In this document: one piece after another, positions 25,801 to 36,000 of the stretch
How the letters are laid out: the number at the start of each line of letters is the position of its first letter
How positions within the stretch are numbered: the stretch's first letter is position 1
Assembly: GCF_902806685.2 (NCBI RefSeq)
Contig: NC_048556.1
Span: 8,370,001-8,434,000, forward strand
From: Maniola hyperantus
Lineage: Eukaryota > Arthropoda > Insecta > Lepidoptera > Nymphalidae
Reading direction: 5' to 3'
DNA: 64,000 nucleotides
Program-made: the position numbers and the translations under genes
The notes under the pieces: model-generated
What the model was told of the DNA's origin: nothing
The model's database searches: none
What the model saw: only the letters and a program-made list of their open reading frames with translations

Positions 25801-28800
25801 CTCGTCTGGACCAGAGATAGACCAGTTCAAGAAGTTCTTGGACCAGACCGCGCGGTTTACTGTAGAATTAGGAGTCCAGAAGGATATGTGGTCTATGATA
25901 GGTTTGGGAGATGTTGGATTTCTCTAAACAGAGTAATTAAGCACAAGCATGAAGGTATCTGGAAAATGGAGGTCGGAATGCCAGGACAAGTCCTCACTGA
26001 TAGTTATACTGTTAACGTTACAGTAGTTGAAGCCGGTAAGTAGTTGTACCTACTTATTGGAAGGCTTCACGCAAGCGCCCACAACAACTGTAGGTACATT
26101 TAGATATACTTGGATGATTTGATTTTATTCGAATCAGAATCAAAAATTAACTTGCTGCGAATGCAAATGACGTACAAATAACTTACCTGGTTTTCTGCAA
26201 GCTTTTTCACATAGCTTTGCTGGAATATAGAACTAACGTATAACGAAACTATGTGTATAGTTTCGTAGCTTAGCGTTAACCTCGCTCATTCCTTATACAT
26301 CCCACATCTCTAATGGATAGGCACCCTTATTGCTACTAATATTAAAAAAAAAAAATTTTACCATAGTAGTTAAGTAGTACTTTTAGTTTATGATTAAGTG
26401 ACTGCAGTTTAGCCAACTCTGATTTGAAAAAAGGCGTAGAACCAGACTTAAACCAGGTTTTGTTGGTATGTTTTTACGCAAAAAAAACAAGAGTTGGCTG
26501 AAATTTTCAGACAGACAGTTTATTCGGACAGGGCATACAGACAATAGACATGGGCCCATTTATATAAATAATAGATGATGCCCGCGATTTCATCCGCGTG
26601 GAATTAGTTTTTTAAAAATCCTGTAGGAACTCTTTGATTTTCCGGGATAAAAAGTAGCCTATGTCCTTTCCTGGGGTGGGATGCAAGCTATATCTGTACC
26701 AAATTTCGTCAAAATCGATTGAACGGATGGGCCGTGAAAAGCTAGCAGACAGACAGACACACTTTTGCATTTATAATATTAAATATGGATTTTGCTAATA
26801 CAAACCTTTTTTTGTAGTCCCCAAACCGAGGATCACCACAAGTGTAAAGGGAGACTCACCCGACGATATTTACATGAAAAACATGTACTTGTCCTGTTAC
26901 TTGGAAAGCCCTGAGCCGATAAACTTCTGCAAGTTCCGCGATCCATCCGGCCGCATACTGATCGCTGCTGAAGCGGTGGGGCAAAGCAGATACAGCTGGC
27001 ACGGCACTGGAACCAAGTAAGTACTGGATCTCCTTCTTCGTTTTCTCACCTATACTCTGTCCCTGGAAACATGTTAGTATAGCGCTCTCTCTGTTACGTT
27101 ATCCCATGTATAAACATACCATAAGTTAAGTTAAATATTAATCACGACGCGAATAGGCTTATCAAGAGTTTTACCTTTTCTATTAACCTAACTGCACTGC
27201 AATATTAACTTGATTAGGGCCCAATTGCTATTGCAACCACTCAATCAAAATGGCGACCTAAACACAAAAAGCATATTTTAATAGTCGGTCGAGTCTCGAG
27301 TTGGAACGAAACTAGCTTAAAAATCACCAACCACCCGTATTTATACAATCGACTCAAGATGGCTGCCTCGCACGCAATAGATCACGCGACTTCATTTCAA
27401 AAGGCGCCAAATACAAATGCGATAACACATACAAATGATGACAGAGCCAAAAATCGCACTGGATGTTAACCATTTTGAGGCACCAACCAATTACAAAAGT
27501 GTTCTCAAAGAACATTCGAAATTCAATCTAAAATATTCTCAAAAAACATTCGTAATTCAATTCGAAACATAGTTTCGTTTGTAATTGGTTGGTAGCCCCA
27601 TGGTGTAATCTAGTGGGAACACCACCGAAGGGAGTTGGTTCCACAGTTTGCATGTATTTATTTCATTTCCAGTTACACAGGAGGCATCCACGCACACGAG
27701 TGCGGCATCCGGATAACTAACACTACCCTCAGTGACTTTGGTATCTGGAGATGTGAGATCGACACAAGACACGTCACTTACTATGGCTTCCTTACTGCCA
27801 AGGCTCTTTGGATCAGAGATCCTGAAATCGCGGCTTCGATCACGACAGGTATGTTGTTGGATTGTGGAGAGTGGAAATTTGCACTTTTTGTCATCACTGA
27901 GAATGAGATGGGTTGTATCATAGACTCTACAGTGCGCGGCCGAAAGTAATGTAGTATGACATTTCGGTTTTGTAGAGCGTTGTCTCTATCAGTCATACCT
28001 ATATGACGTTTTGTCGGTCTCAACGACAGGGACAACGCTCAAATCTGCTATCTCCTTCTAAAGGTCGATGTACATTGCTTTCGGCCGCGTACTGTTATTC
28101 AAATTAGCCACATTTTGATTGTCAATTATGTAATTTATAAGATACCTAATGATCAAAGATACCTAGTGCTGAGGTGACATTAATTACGTAAACATAAAAC
28201 TGAAGTTACGAAAGTTTGAAACGAGCCGGTCTGAGACGAGCCCACAAGAAACTCACGAGAAATATCCTACTGGTTTTAACTCCCTTGACGGGTCTTGACA
28301 GACAAACATACAGACAGACAACGAAGTAATCCTATAAGGGTTCCTTTTTTCTCTGGAGATACGAAATCATAAAAGTAATTTTTTGAAGCATTTAGAAAAT
28401 TATTCCAAAACCATTGCAGTGCCAACCCTGACGGCTGATAGAAGCTGGATCAGCAGTTTGACGGACGAAAGCGTGACCATGACCTGCTCCATACAAGCTC
28501 CCATCCGGTACTGCTACTTCCGCGCAAGGAATGGCACTCTATTCAACGTTGCACCCTGTAAGTCATTTACAATATCTTGATTTTTTTATAGAATAATGGA
28601 AATAAATGAAGAAAACACCGTAACTATAAGCCCCGCAAATTGCTAATACGCGTAGCCGCCATTTTAGTGACGTCACCACTAGACAGCGCAATAGCAATTT
28701 ACGGGACTCATACCATCCCGTACCATCTACGCTAAACTGAACTGAACCTGAACACTATACCGTTGCCTCGAATGCGTCATCACCTTTGACCAGCTCATAG

Positions 28801-31411
28801 TTGCACAAAACCAAAAATTCCCGGGTCGATTCGTTGTCGAAATTCTCAGTGTAGCACGACCACCGCTGACCGCCCATCAATTTGCCTGTACAGTTGGTCT
28901 TATGAACTAAATATGTGTTATAGTTCTTGCATTTCACGAAGGCCACTGACTCAGGCTTGTGTTTAAGTCGTATATTGGTATACGTAAGGTACCTACACTA
29001 AATGTGTGCGTTTGACAGCGCTTGCTCGATTGGTCCGACATGCACGCACACTTACGCAATGACCATGTAAACGACGTTACCACAAGTAAAGTTCAGTAGC
29101 CTTCGTGAATTGCAAGAACTGTACAATAGTTGCTGGCCGAAAACGGCTATAATTTAATACGATCAAACGGTTCACCGGTTTAGCAAGCATCTCTCAGGTT
29201 TATTATATTTTGTCGTGGTTTCATCTGTTTCCAGCGAAGTCCCACGACTTGGCCACATACGTTGGTGCTGGTTTGGATGCTGGGGAGTGTGGTATCAAGT
29301 TCTTGAGCCTCGCCACGTCCGACTCCGGCTACTGGAGTTGCCACGTCGGCCTGCTCGACCCGAACAAACAAGAACAACTCGCGCGATTTGAAGTCACCAT
29401 TAACGGTACTTTCTTGACCTTGTAATCCCAGCATCCACGTTCAATTCAGGCTTGGTAAGAAAGAAAGAAAGGAAGAAAAGACGTTTATTTATACAATTGT
29501 GCCACACATCACAACTTAAAGCTAAGAGCTGGTTATTCCACTGTACTGGTAACCCACCTTTGTGTACTTACCAAGAACTATAATATGTTGACTGAGTGTA
29601 ATATCTTGCTCGAATTTTGAAACTGTAAAGCGCAGCAATCCTGACCCTTGACTGACTTTTCTTATAAACCTTACTTTTTCTTGTTCCTTATTTGTCCTGT
29701 TTTCGGTTAACAAATAATTACATGAAATCTTCTTCTGAATCTTGGCCTGATTTTATTGGGAACCTCTTTGCGTTATATACATATTATCATGAAAATGATT
29801 AAATATACGTTTCATTTGTTTAACAGACGCTTGAAGGTTTACCATATGCCACATTTCAACGATAAGGCCTTCAATTTGTTCCTGTTGTATGGTAAAGTTA
29901 GGTATATCTTCGCCTATATTTGCAGATACTATGGTGGTCAGCCAGCGCGGACCTTCCAGGGATGACAACAGGCTGATACTTGAAGGGCAAGTTAACAATG
30001 CGAGACCTCTCGAGTATTGCCGATTTGTTCGCATCGATGGATTTGGTAATCCTAATATTTTACATAAATGTGAAAGTGTGGATGTGTAGATGTTTGTTAC
30101 TCAATCACGCCAAAACTACTGGACGGATTTGGTTGAAATTTGGAGTGGAGATAGATTATACCCTGGATTAACAGATAGGCTACTTTTTATCCCGGAAAAT
30201 CTAAGAGTTCCCGCGGGATCTCGAAATGTAAATCTTCGTACGCGTAGATTTAGATTTTTAAAAATCACGTGGGAACTTTTTATTTCCCGGGATAGAAAGT
30301 AGCCTACGTCACTCTCCAGGTCTTTAACTATACCTTGACCTAGAATCATGAAATTTGGTAGGTAGGTAAACCTGATAGCACAAGTAAAGAAATAAACCCA
30401 AAAACTGTAAATTTGTGTAACATCACAAAAAAAATTAAAATGTTTTCATGAACAAATAATTAATAAGTATTTTCAACAATCATTCTTTTTCTAGGTTTCA
30501 CCGAAAACATGCCTTCGAACATATTAAACAGGTCTTATCTGTCGAAGGGCTTATGTGCCATAACGATATCGTATCCGACCAGTCTGGACCAGCATCCGTG
30601 GGCCATAGTGGCGAAGATCCGAGGACAAGACACCGAGATGACGCGGTTCACGGACATCGCTTTCCCTGTTCCCAATCCCCCGGGTGGGGGTTCCGTGCGT
30701 AAGTTGCTTTTTATTATAAGTAGTTCTTCTTTCCATATTTTATCAAACTCTGGGTTCTTTCAATTTTCTTGATGTGTGCTATGCGGTAGATGTCCACTGT
30801 TGGATATGTCTCTTATAGGGACTGAGGGACGTAAACACGCCACGGACCACGGTCTTGCGCCGCTTCGTAGTAATTCATGTGACTCGTTTGATGAAGCCTG
30901 TCCACCTAATGCGGGGTTTGAAAACATTTCGTTTTCCGTTGCGAGGCCGCCAGAAGAAGAAGAGTTTAGGACATAGGTAGTTACATAATTCCGAAAAGTT
31001 AGAGGCAGAGTAGAAGTGTGTGCCCGGGATCGAACCCCCGACCTCCCGAAAATAGACTAACACGGGCCACGGCCCTTGCTCCTACTTTGCCTACTATTAT
31101 TTTATGGTGACAGATCAAATTTATTTTTGGTTTCATCCATCGAGAACTCTCTATCCATTCATAGAGTCAATGTAGGTATACTGGCCTTGTATTCCTTTAA
31201 TTTCACTTTTTCAGACTTCCGTTTACCAGGAGCATGGATAATCGTAATGACCCTTGGTATCTGCATGATCCTGCTGGCTAGCTTCGTCGGGCCCAAGAGG
31301 AACAGAGAGTGGACCTACGCTCGAGCCAACGCGCTAAGGAACAGCTTTGTAGCGAAGAAGGTAGAACAAAATACCAACGACGCTAGCAAGAACACCGCGG
31401 TGGCTGCTTAG
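19866..31411 (+). CDS. Ig-A: seven-module Ig-like type I membrane protein
   Basis: Twelve exons: 19,866-19,908; 22,403-22,732; 23,173-23,502; 24,656-24,925; 25,775-26,035; 26,818-27,016; 27,673-27,848; 28,420-28,557; 29,235-29,405; 29,926-30,045; 30,495-30,698; 31,215-31,411. Every junction has GT-AG sites and matching phase (phase 1, except phase 2 between exons 6 and 7); the sum is 2,439 bases, 812 residues. Exon 1 encodes a signal peptide (MRSHLRILCAILLAG). Ig-like modules lie at about residues 15-124, 125-234, 235-324, 325-411, 412-536, 537-639 and 640-747; modules 1-4 are single exons and 5-7 are split. Each has the F-strand type motif D-x-G-x-W or a variant. A membrane segment (about 754-772, AWIIVMTLGICMILLASFV) and a 40-residue basic tail end the protein. 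Symbol unknown. Likely a cell-surface adhesion or recognition protein, by inference from architecture. The downstream gene at 39,969 is a paralogue. Confidence 0.88.
20570..20870 (+). repeat. Short repeat, family C (intron 1 of Ig-A)
   Basis: Opens with GGTCAAGTGCTAGTTGGACT and GGGTTCCGTACCATCG, holds a GACAGACAGACGGACGG run, and closes GGGTACGGAACCCT. The GGGTTCCGTACC and GGTACGGAACCC ends are inverted. Other copies are at 24,310, 33,146, 36,105, 37,591, 43,925 and 44,469, and fragments at 21,060-21,340 and 28,255-28,355. Confidence 0.7.
21422..21572 (+). mobile_element. MITE family D, copy 2 (intron 1 of Ig-A)
   Basis: Ends TCCCGCAAATTGCTAATGCG and CGCAATAGCAATTTGCGGGA. The interior holds GGCCGCCATTTTAG and a perfect TGACGTCA at about 21,518-21,525. 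Confidence 0.85.
22776..22990 (+). mobile_element. Helitron-like repeat, family A (intron 2 of Ig-A)
   Basis: ACCCATAATATAAATGCAAA at the left, a variant middle GTCCTTCAATCACGTCGCAA, then the constant TACTTTTTATCCCGGAAAAT block and the GCGGGCATCAGCTAGTA end. Confidence 0.75.
24310..24575 (+). repeat. Short repeat, family C fragment (intron 3 of Ig-A)
   Basis: Contains CTGTCTGTCATCGGGCTATA, CTCGTGAACCATGATAGGTA, CTTTTTATTGCTGCTATATA and ends GTCCAACTTGGCCGGTTTCC, which match the interior of other family C copies. Confidence 0.55.
24965..25615 (+). repeat. Degenerate ~120-bp tandem repeat (intron 4 of Ig-A)
   Basis: A unit with core CAATCCTGATGCTGCAAGGT, or a close variant, begins near 24,980, 25,215, 25,335, 25,455 and 25,570. 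It is followed in some units by CAGCACTCCTAAACTATAG and a GTGATATTTTAGGT segment. A related core (CCTGATGCTACAACAGGGTT) also occurs at about 42,500 in intron 1 of the paralogous Ig gene. Confidence 0.65.
26571..26790 (-). mobile_element. Helitron-like repeat, family A (intron 5 of Ig-A)
   Basis: Reverse orientation: TAGATGATGCCCGCGATTTC at the left, AAAATCAAAGAG-type block inverted as CTCTTTGATTTTCCGGGATA, and ACACTTTTGCATTTATAATA at the right. Confidence 0.75.
27585..27660 (-). mobile_element. LINE fragment abutting the exon 7 acceptor of Ig-A
   Basis: GTGGGAACACCACCGAAGGG followed by AGTTGGTTCCACAGTTTGC is the reverse complement of part of the LINE end near 32,000. It ends about 12 bases before the exon 7 acceptor at 27,672. 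Confidence 0.55.
28631..28706 (+). mobile_element. MITE family D, internally deleted copy (intron 8 of Ig-A)
   Basis: Only about 76 bp: CCCCGCAAATTGCTAATACG, CCGCCATTTTAGTGACGTCA and CAATAGCAATTTACGGGA. It keeps the YY1-like and CRE-like motifs and both ends but lacks the middle. Confidence 0.8.
28922..29120 (-). mobile_element. MITE family O, copy 1 (intron 8 of Ig-A)
   Basis: Terminal inverted repeats of about 27 bp: GTTCTTGCATTTCACGAAGG on the left and CCTTCGTGAATTGCAAGAAC on the right. The interior (GTGTGCGTTTGACAGCGCTT, GACCATGTAAACGACGTTAC) matches, inverted, the copy at 40,091-40,295. No coding capacity. Confidence 0.85.
30100..30315. mobile_element. Head-to-head pair of family A fragments (intron 10 of Ig-A)
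   Basis: The left half reads GGCTACTTTTTATCCCGGAA then AGAGTTCCCGCGGGATC; the right half is its inverted counterpart ending CGGGATAGAAAGTAGCCTAC. They meet near 30,240 around TTCGTACGCG. The pair could fold into a stem of about 65 bp. Confidence 0.7.
30785..31075 (-). mobile_element. RTE LINE end followed by SINE I fragment (intron 11 of Ig-A)
   Basis: 30,785-30,955 reads in reverse as the RTE-type end (GGTCTTGCGCCGC, ACTCGTTTGATGAAGCCTGT, CGTTTTCCGTTGCGAGG). 30,985-31,075 holds CGAAAAGTTAGAGG and GTGCCCGGGATCGAACCCCC, the reverse of a SINE I tRNA-like head. Confidence 0.6.
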
Positions 31412-31776
31412 GTTAAATTAATGTCAGAAGTTTCAGTCCTATTTGAAGATTCAATACCGACTTGAACGAGCAACTGTGCTCCGATCGATGGCAATACGAC
31501 CTACGGAGGCAACTACAGATAAAACTTACTGGTTCCGCCAGACGCTTGCGTTGCGGCTTCGCTTCAGTCAACTCTAAACTTTAGCGTGGATTAAATTCGC
31601 AATTGAATCTTAAAATGGGTAATACTTAAGTCCAGGTTAATAGACATTCTAAATTAATATTATTGTGTACTTAATGACATCAGTAAATTGCATTGATGTT
31701 GGAAGGCCACCCCAATTCTGTGGTAAATTGTATGTTTTTTTTTAGTTAAGTATGTGACATGGTCTATTTTACATAA

Positions 31777-31782
31777 AATAAA
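31777..31782 (+). terminator. Candidate polyadenylation signal of Ig-A
   Basis: A canonical AATAAA 366 bases after the Ig-A stop codon. It is followed by GT-rich sequence (GTGTACATTTGTATAGG), as expected for a cleavage site. A second TTAATAAAAA lies near 31,879. Confidence 0.5.
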
Positions 31783-31954
31783 GAAATGTGTACATTTGTA
31801 TAGGCACGTTTGATATGGTTTGTTCCTAAAAAATATATTTCGTATTAAATCTTCCATAAGGTATATATTTTTATCTACTTAATAAAAAAGTTGTTGATGA
31901 ATATTTTGAGTTTTATTTTTGTCATGGTGTTTTAGTTTTGCTATGGTTTCTGTG

Positions 31955-32215
31955 AGTCTTGTACTTCAACCGTCCGCTGCGCCAGATCCTTCTTTCCACG
32001 CACGTGCAAACTGTGGAACCAACTCCCATCGGCGGTGTTCCCACTAGATTATTCAACATACATGGGGTTATTCAAGGGGCGGACCAACAAATTCCTAAAA
32101 GGCCGGCAACTCATCGGCGCGGCGGCGGTTCCTCTGGTGCTGCAAATGTTCATGGGCGGCGGTAATCACTTAACATCAGGTGACCCGCCTGCTCGTTTGC
32201 TCGCTATATCTATTA
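31955..32215 (+). mobile_element. LINE 3' end (Jockey/CR1-like)
   Basis: Translation includes FKGRTNKFLKGRQLIG and VLQMFMGGG, preceded by a block equivalent to FPRTCKLWNQLP. It ends GGTGACCCGCCTGCTCGTTTGC and then an AT tail. This is a 5'-truncated LINE in the space between Ig-A and the serine protease homologue. The rest of 31,783-32,990 shows no gene. Confidence 0.75.
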
Positions 32216-32996
32216 AATATATATATATAGTAGAGTAGGATTACACGCTCATTTCGAAGAATGAAGATTCGTCAGATGAAAAGAGCTCTGGACGACAGGA
32301 CGTGTCTGCGTATACTATATTTTCCTACAGCGCTATTTTTGCAAAGGTTGATACCTACTTATGAATAATGATAAAACTTTAAAAAAAGGTGAATGAAACG
32401 TCTTCAAAAGCACTGAATATTTTTTAAATTACACACTTTCAAACCAGTTTATACTTTAATTTAATTAAAGTAAAGATTAAAAAAATTCAAACGTCTTATC
32501 AGCGCCAAATCAAACAGGGAATAAAAATACTAGGTAGGAAGGTACTGTATGTGTAGGTTGAAATATCAGAAAGCTACCTACATATTTGGACAAGAACCAT
32601 TTGCTTCCCTGGGAATGGATACAACACCTAATAAATAAATGTTATAATATATAGGGATATCTTATTTCGTGTCATATCAGCGAGATAGCATCAAGACCGG
32701 GATCTATACATTTCTCTCACCTGTGGGCATAAATATTATATGCCTAGAGAGTTAGTTCATCTGCAGACTGCATCGAATTCTTATTATCATTTACCACCGC
32801 CGCCGCCGCCGAAATAGCAATAAAATACTTACTTAATGGGCTAATATCAATAAACTTGATAGGTACCTAACCTACCTAACCTTAGGTTGATACCTACCTA
32901 ATGATCAATTAATACGTAATTGAGAAAATAAGGTCAGCTTAATAAATGATAAACGACTAATTACGAGATATGGAACGATTGCAATGATATAGATTT

Positions 32997-33002
32997 TATA
33001 AA
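32997..33002 (+). promoter_or_regulatory. Candidate TATA box of the protease homologue
   Basis: TATAAA 43 bases before the start codon. A TCACGTTAG initiator-like site begins at about 33,028, giving a short leader of about 15 bases. Short leaders and this spacing are common in insect digestive-protease-like genes. Confidence 0.4.
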
Positions 33003-33044
33003 ATCTACGAATAGTACCGATTTGACCTCACGTTAGTAATCACA

Positions 33045-36000
33045 ATGAAATTGTTACTTGTTTTTTCAATAGCTTGTATGATTTCGGATATAAGAGGTAT
33101 GTATTTACTTCTTGTAAATAATTATACACGAATATTTCTTTTTTAGGGTTCCGTAGGTACTTCAAAAGTAAAAAAGAACCCTTATATGATCACTTTGTTA
33201 TCTGTCCGTCTGTCTGTCGTGCCCGTCAAGAAGACCTATCTATAGGGTACTTCCCGTTGACCTAGAATCATGAAATTTGGCAGGTAGGCAGGCCTACCTA
33301 TAACGTGTAAAATTGAACTCCTCATGCGCTATTTTAACTTTTTGTGTCAAATTTCATGTCAAAAATACGATTTTAGTCCTTATTTTAAAGGTGAACCATA
33401 CTTCTGACTAAACAGTTGACCCATAGAGTTAAAATGGGGCGTGGGGAGTCATTTTGTACGGACTGTGCGGTGTTATGGGCTGCGGTGCCGCGCGGTGTCC
33501 GTCTGTCCATCCGTGCGTCCGCCCATCCGTCCCGAATACCCTGTTGTCTACATAGGTATTAGGAAGGTTATCAACATGCCACCACAGACGGTCTTCCGCC
33601 TTCTTCATCCACCCACTTCTCGCTACCTTCTTAAGGTTGCCAGTTCAGCGGGTTGGAGGTTTTCCCACACTGTGCTTGCCTTTTAGTTTATTAGGATATA
33701 GGTGATTAATGTTAATAAATTAATATTGTACTTACAGCAATATCAAGAATAGCCGGGGGTGAAGTAGCAGACATAACACAGTATCCATTTGCGACTGCTC
33801 TTCTCAATAACATCGGAACGACGTCCTTTCGACAAGTATGTGGTGGTACCATACTTAGCGGCACAGCTATCTTGTCTGCTGCGTCATGTTTTGTTACTGA
33901 TGACCAGTGAGTACTAAAATTACTTGCTATTCTCTTTTATTTGTTTTCTTTCCCGACCGAAATTTTTCGAAATGGCCCAATATTTACTTTCTTTTATAAA
34001 AAGGTTCAGGTTTTTTCAACAAATGGGAAAGTTTACATCAATAACAGGGAAACTAGATCTTGATTATTCATTTTTAATTAATCATTAATTTCGATCACTG
34101 ATCTATAGATATTCAAATAATAAGATTTTTTTTCTTAAAAATTAAATATCTAGATTTTCTGCCTTTTCAGGATTACCCCAGCAAGAGCGTGGCGTGCGAG
34201 AGTGGGTTCAACGTCTTCGGAAACCCGAGGGGTGCTCTACATCATCTCTCGTATAACAACTCACCCACTGTTCGCGCCAGCCACCAGAGAAAGCGACGTG
34301 GCAGTCATACGCACTACCGCCACTATAGCCTTCAGTGCGGCCGTGCAGCCTGCGTACATAGCCGGCGGTGCGTACAGGGCGAACACGAACGACCAGGTCG
34401 TGGCGATAGGCTGGGGGGCTACCAGTGTAAGTGCATCATCTCTAGTATAACAAACTCACCCACTGTTCGAGCCAGCCACTAGAGAGAGCGACGTGGCAGT
34501 CATACGCACTACCGCTACTATATAGCCTTCAGTGCGGCCGTGCAGCCTGCGTACATAGCCGGCGGCGCGTACAGGGCGAACACGAACGACCAGGTCGTGG
34601 CGATAGGCTGGGGGGCTACCAGTGTAAGTGCATGATCTCTAATATTACAAACTCACCCACTGTTCGTGCCAGCCACCAGAGAGAGCGACGTGGCAGTCAT
34701 ACGCACTACCGCCACTATAGCCTTCAGTGCGGCCGTGCAGCCTGCGTACATAGCCGGCGGCGCGTACAGGGCGAACACGAACGACCAGGTCGTGGCGATA
34801 GGCTGGGGGGCTACCAGTGTAAGTGCATCATCTCTAGTATAACAAACTCACCCACTGTTCGCGTCAGCTGCCAGAGTGAACGACGCATGTTCAATCACTG
34901 TCGCCACTGTGGTACCTACGCACTGTCACCACTAGGGGCTACTTTGATAAAAGAAAGTAAGGAGACCAGTGTCAAAAGTGGAAGCGCAGCGAATGCGAAC
35001 TTTATTTTCATTTCACTGATGCAATGTTTTAAAGTATAGAAACATTGGAATATGATCGAAATTTTAAAGCTATCCCTTCATGCCTGCTCCCAGCAAGGTC
35101 ATACATAGCTGGCAGTCGGTGGCTTACCAGTTACCCTTTTACCCCGCTACTGATCGAGTAACGTAGAGGAGCTCAGAGGTCTTCTCAAGGGTTGTGCTGC
35201 TTTTTACATTTTTTTCATTTCTTCTACGAATAAACGAAAAAATATATTTAAAAATCAAATTTCCATCCAAATCGCCTGGCAGTGCAGTTGACAATGCCGC
35301 AGGCGATCCGTCGACTAAAAAGAAAGCATATTATACTGGATAATTAGCTGAGACTCATGGAGTTTTCCCGCTGGGGAAGTTGTCTCCAATCACGCCAACC
35401 TGTCCTCCAACCAATCTGCTCATAGTCCATCGACTGATCGCATGATAAGGCACAACAACAACAAAAAAACAGGGGAAACAACGCACAGGGATTTTTCTCC
35501 TACGTGCTGGCATTACCGTTTCTTCTAGGTCAACACGCAATTACATAGCAGTTCTTCGTGGTGCGACCCTCTAGTTGTTCTCTCTTTTCTGATTTCTTTC
35601 TCTTTCCTATCTTCCTTTTCTTCTTGTCCTTAATTGCTCTTAGCATCTGGGCTTTCTTCTTGCCATCTTGGCATCTTAGCATTCTTTATGCCTTGCATCT
35701 TCACTCTTTAGCATGCGCGTCCCCACCAGGTAAGCACCTCCTTCAGTGCTATCGTGCTTTTAAGATACAAATGACGTAAAGGTTGTGTAATGTTCCAGGA
35801 CACTGGCCCGTCGTCTCCAGAGCTTCGTCACGTGCAGCTGTGGCTCAACGACCAGCACGTGTGCGCGGATCGGTATGAGACAGTGAACGTCACCATCACC
35901 GACGCGATGTTGTGCGCCGGATGGCTTGATGTTGGCATTCGAGGGCAGTGTGTAGTAAGTGATCTATACATTCTTCTTCCATGTTCTCGATCTGCCTCGT

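Noticed and set aside
32797..32815. CCG triplet run
   Set aside because: Only about five units long and not linked to any gene.
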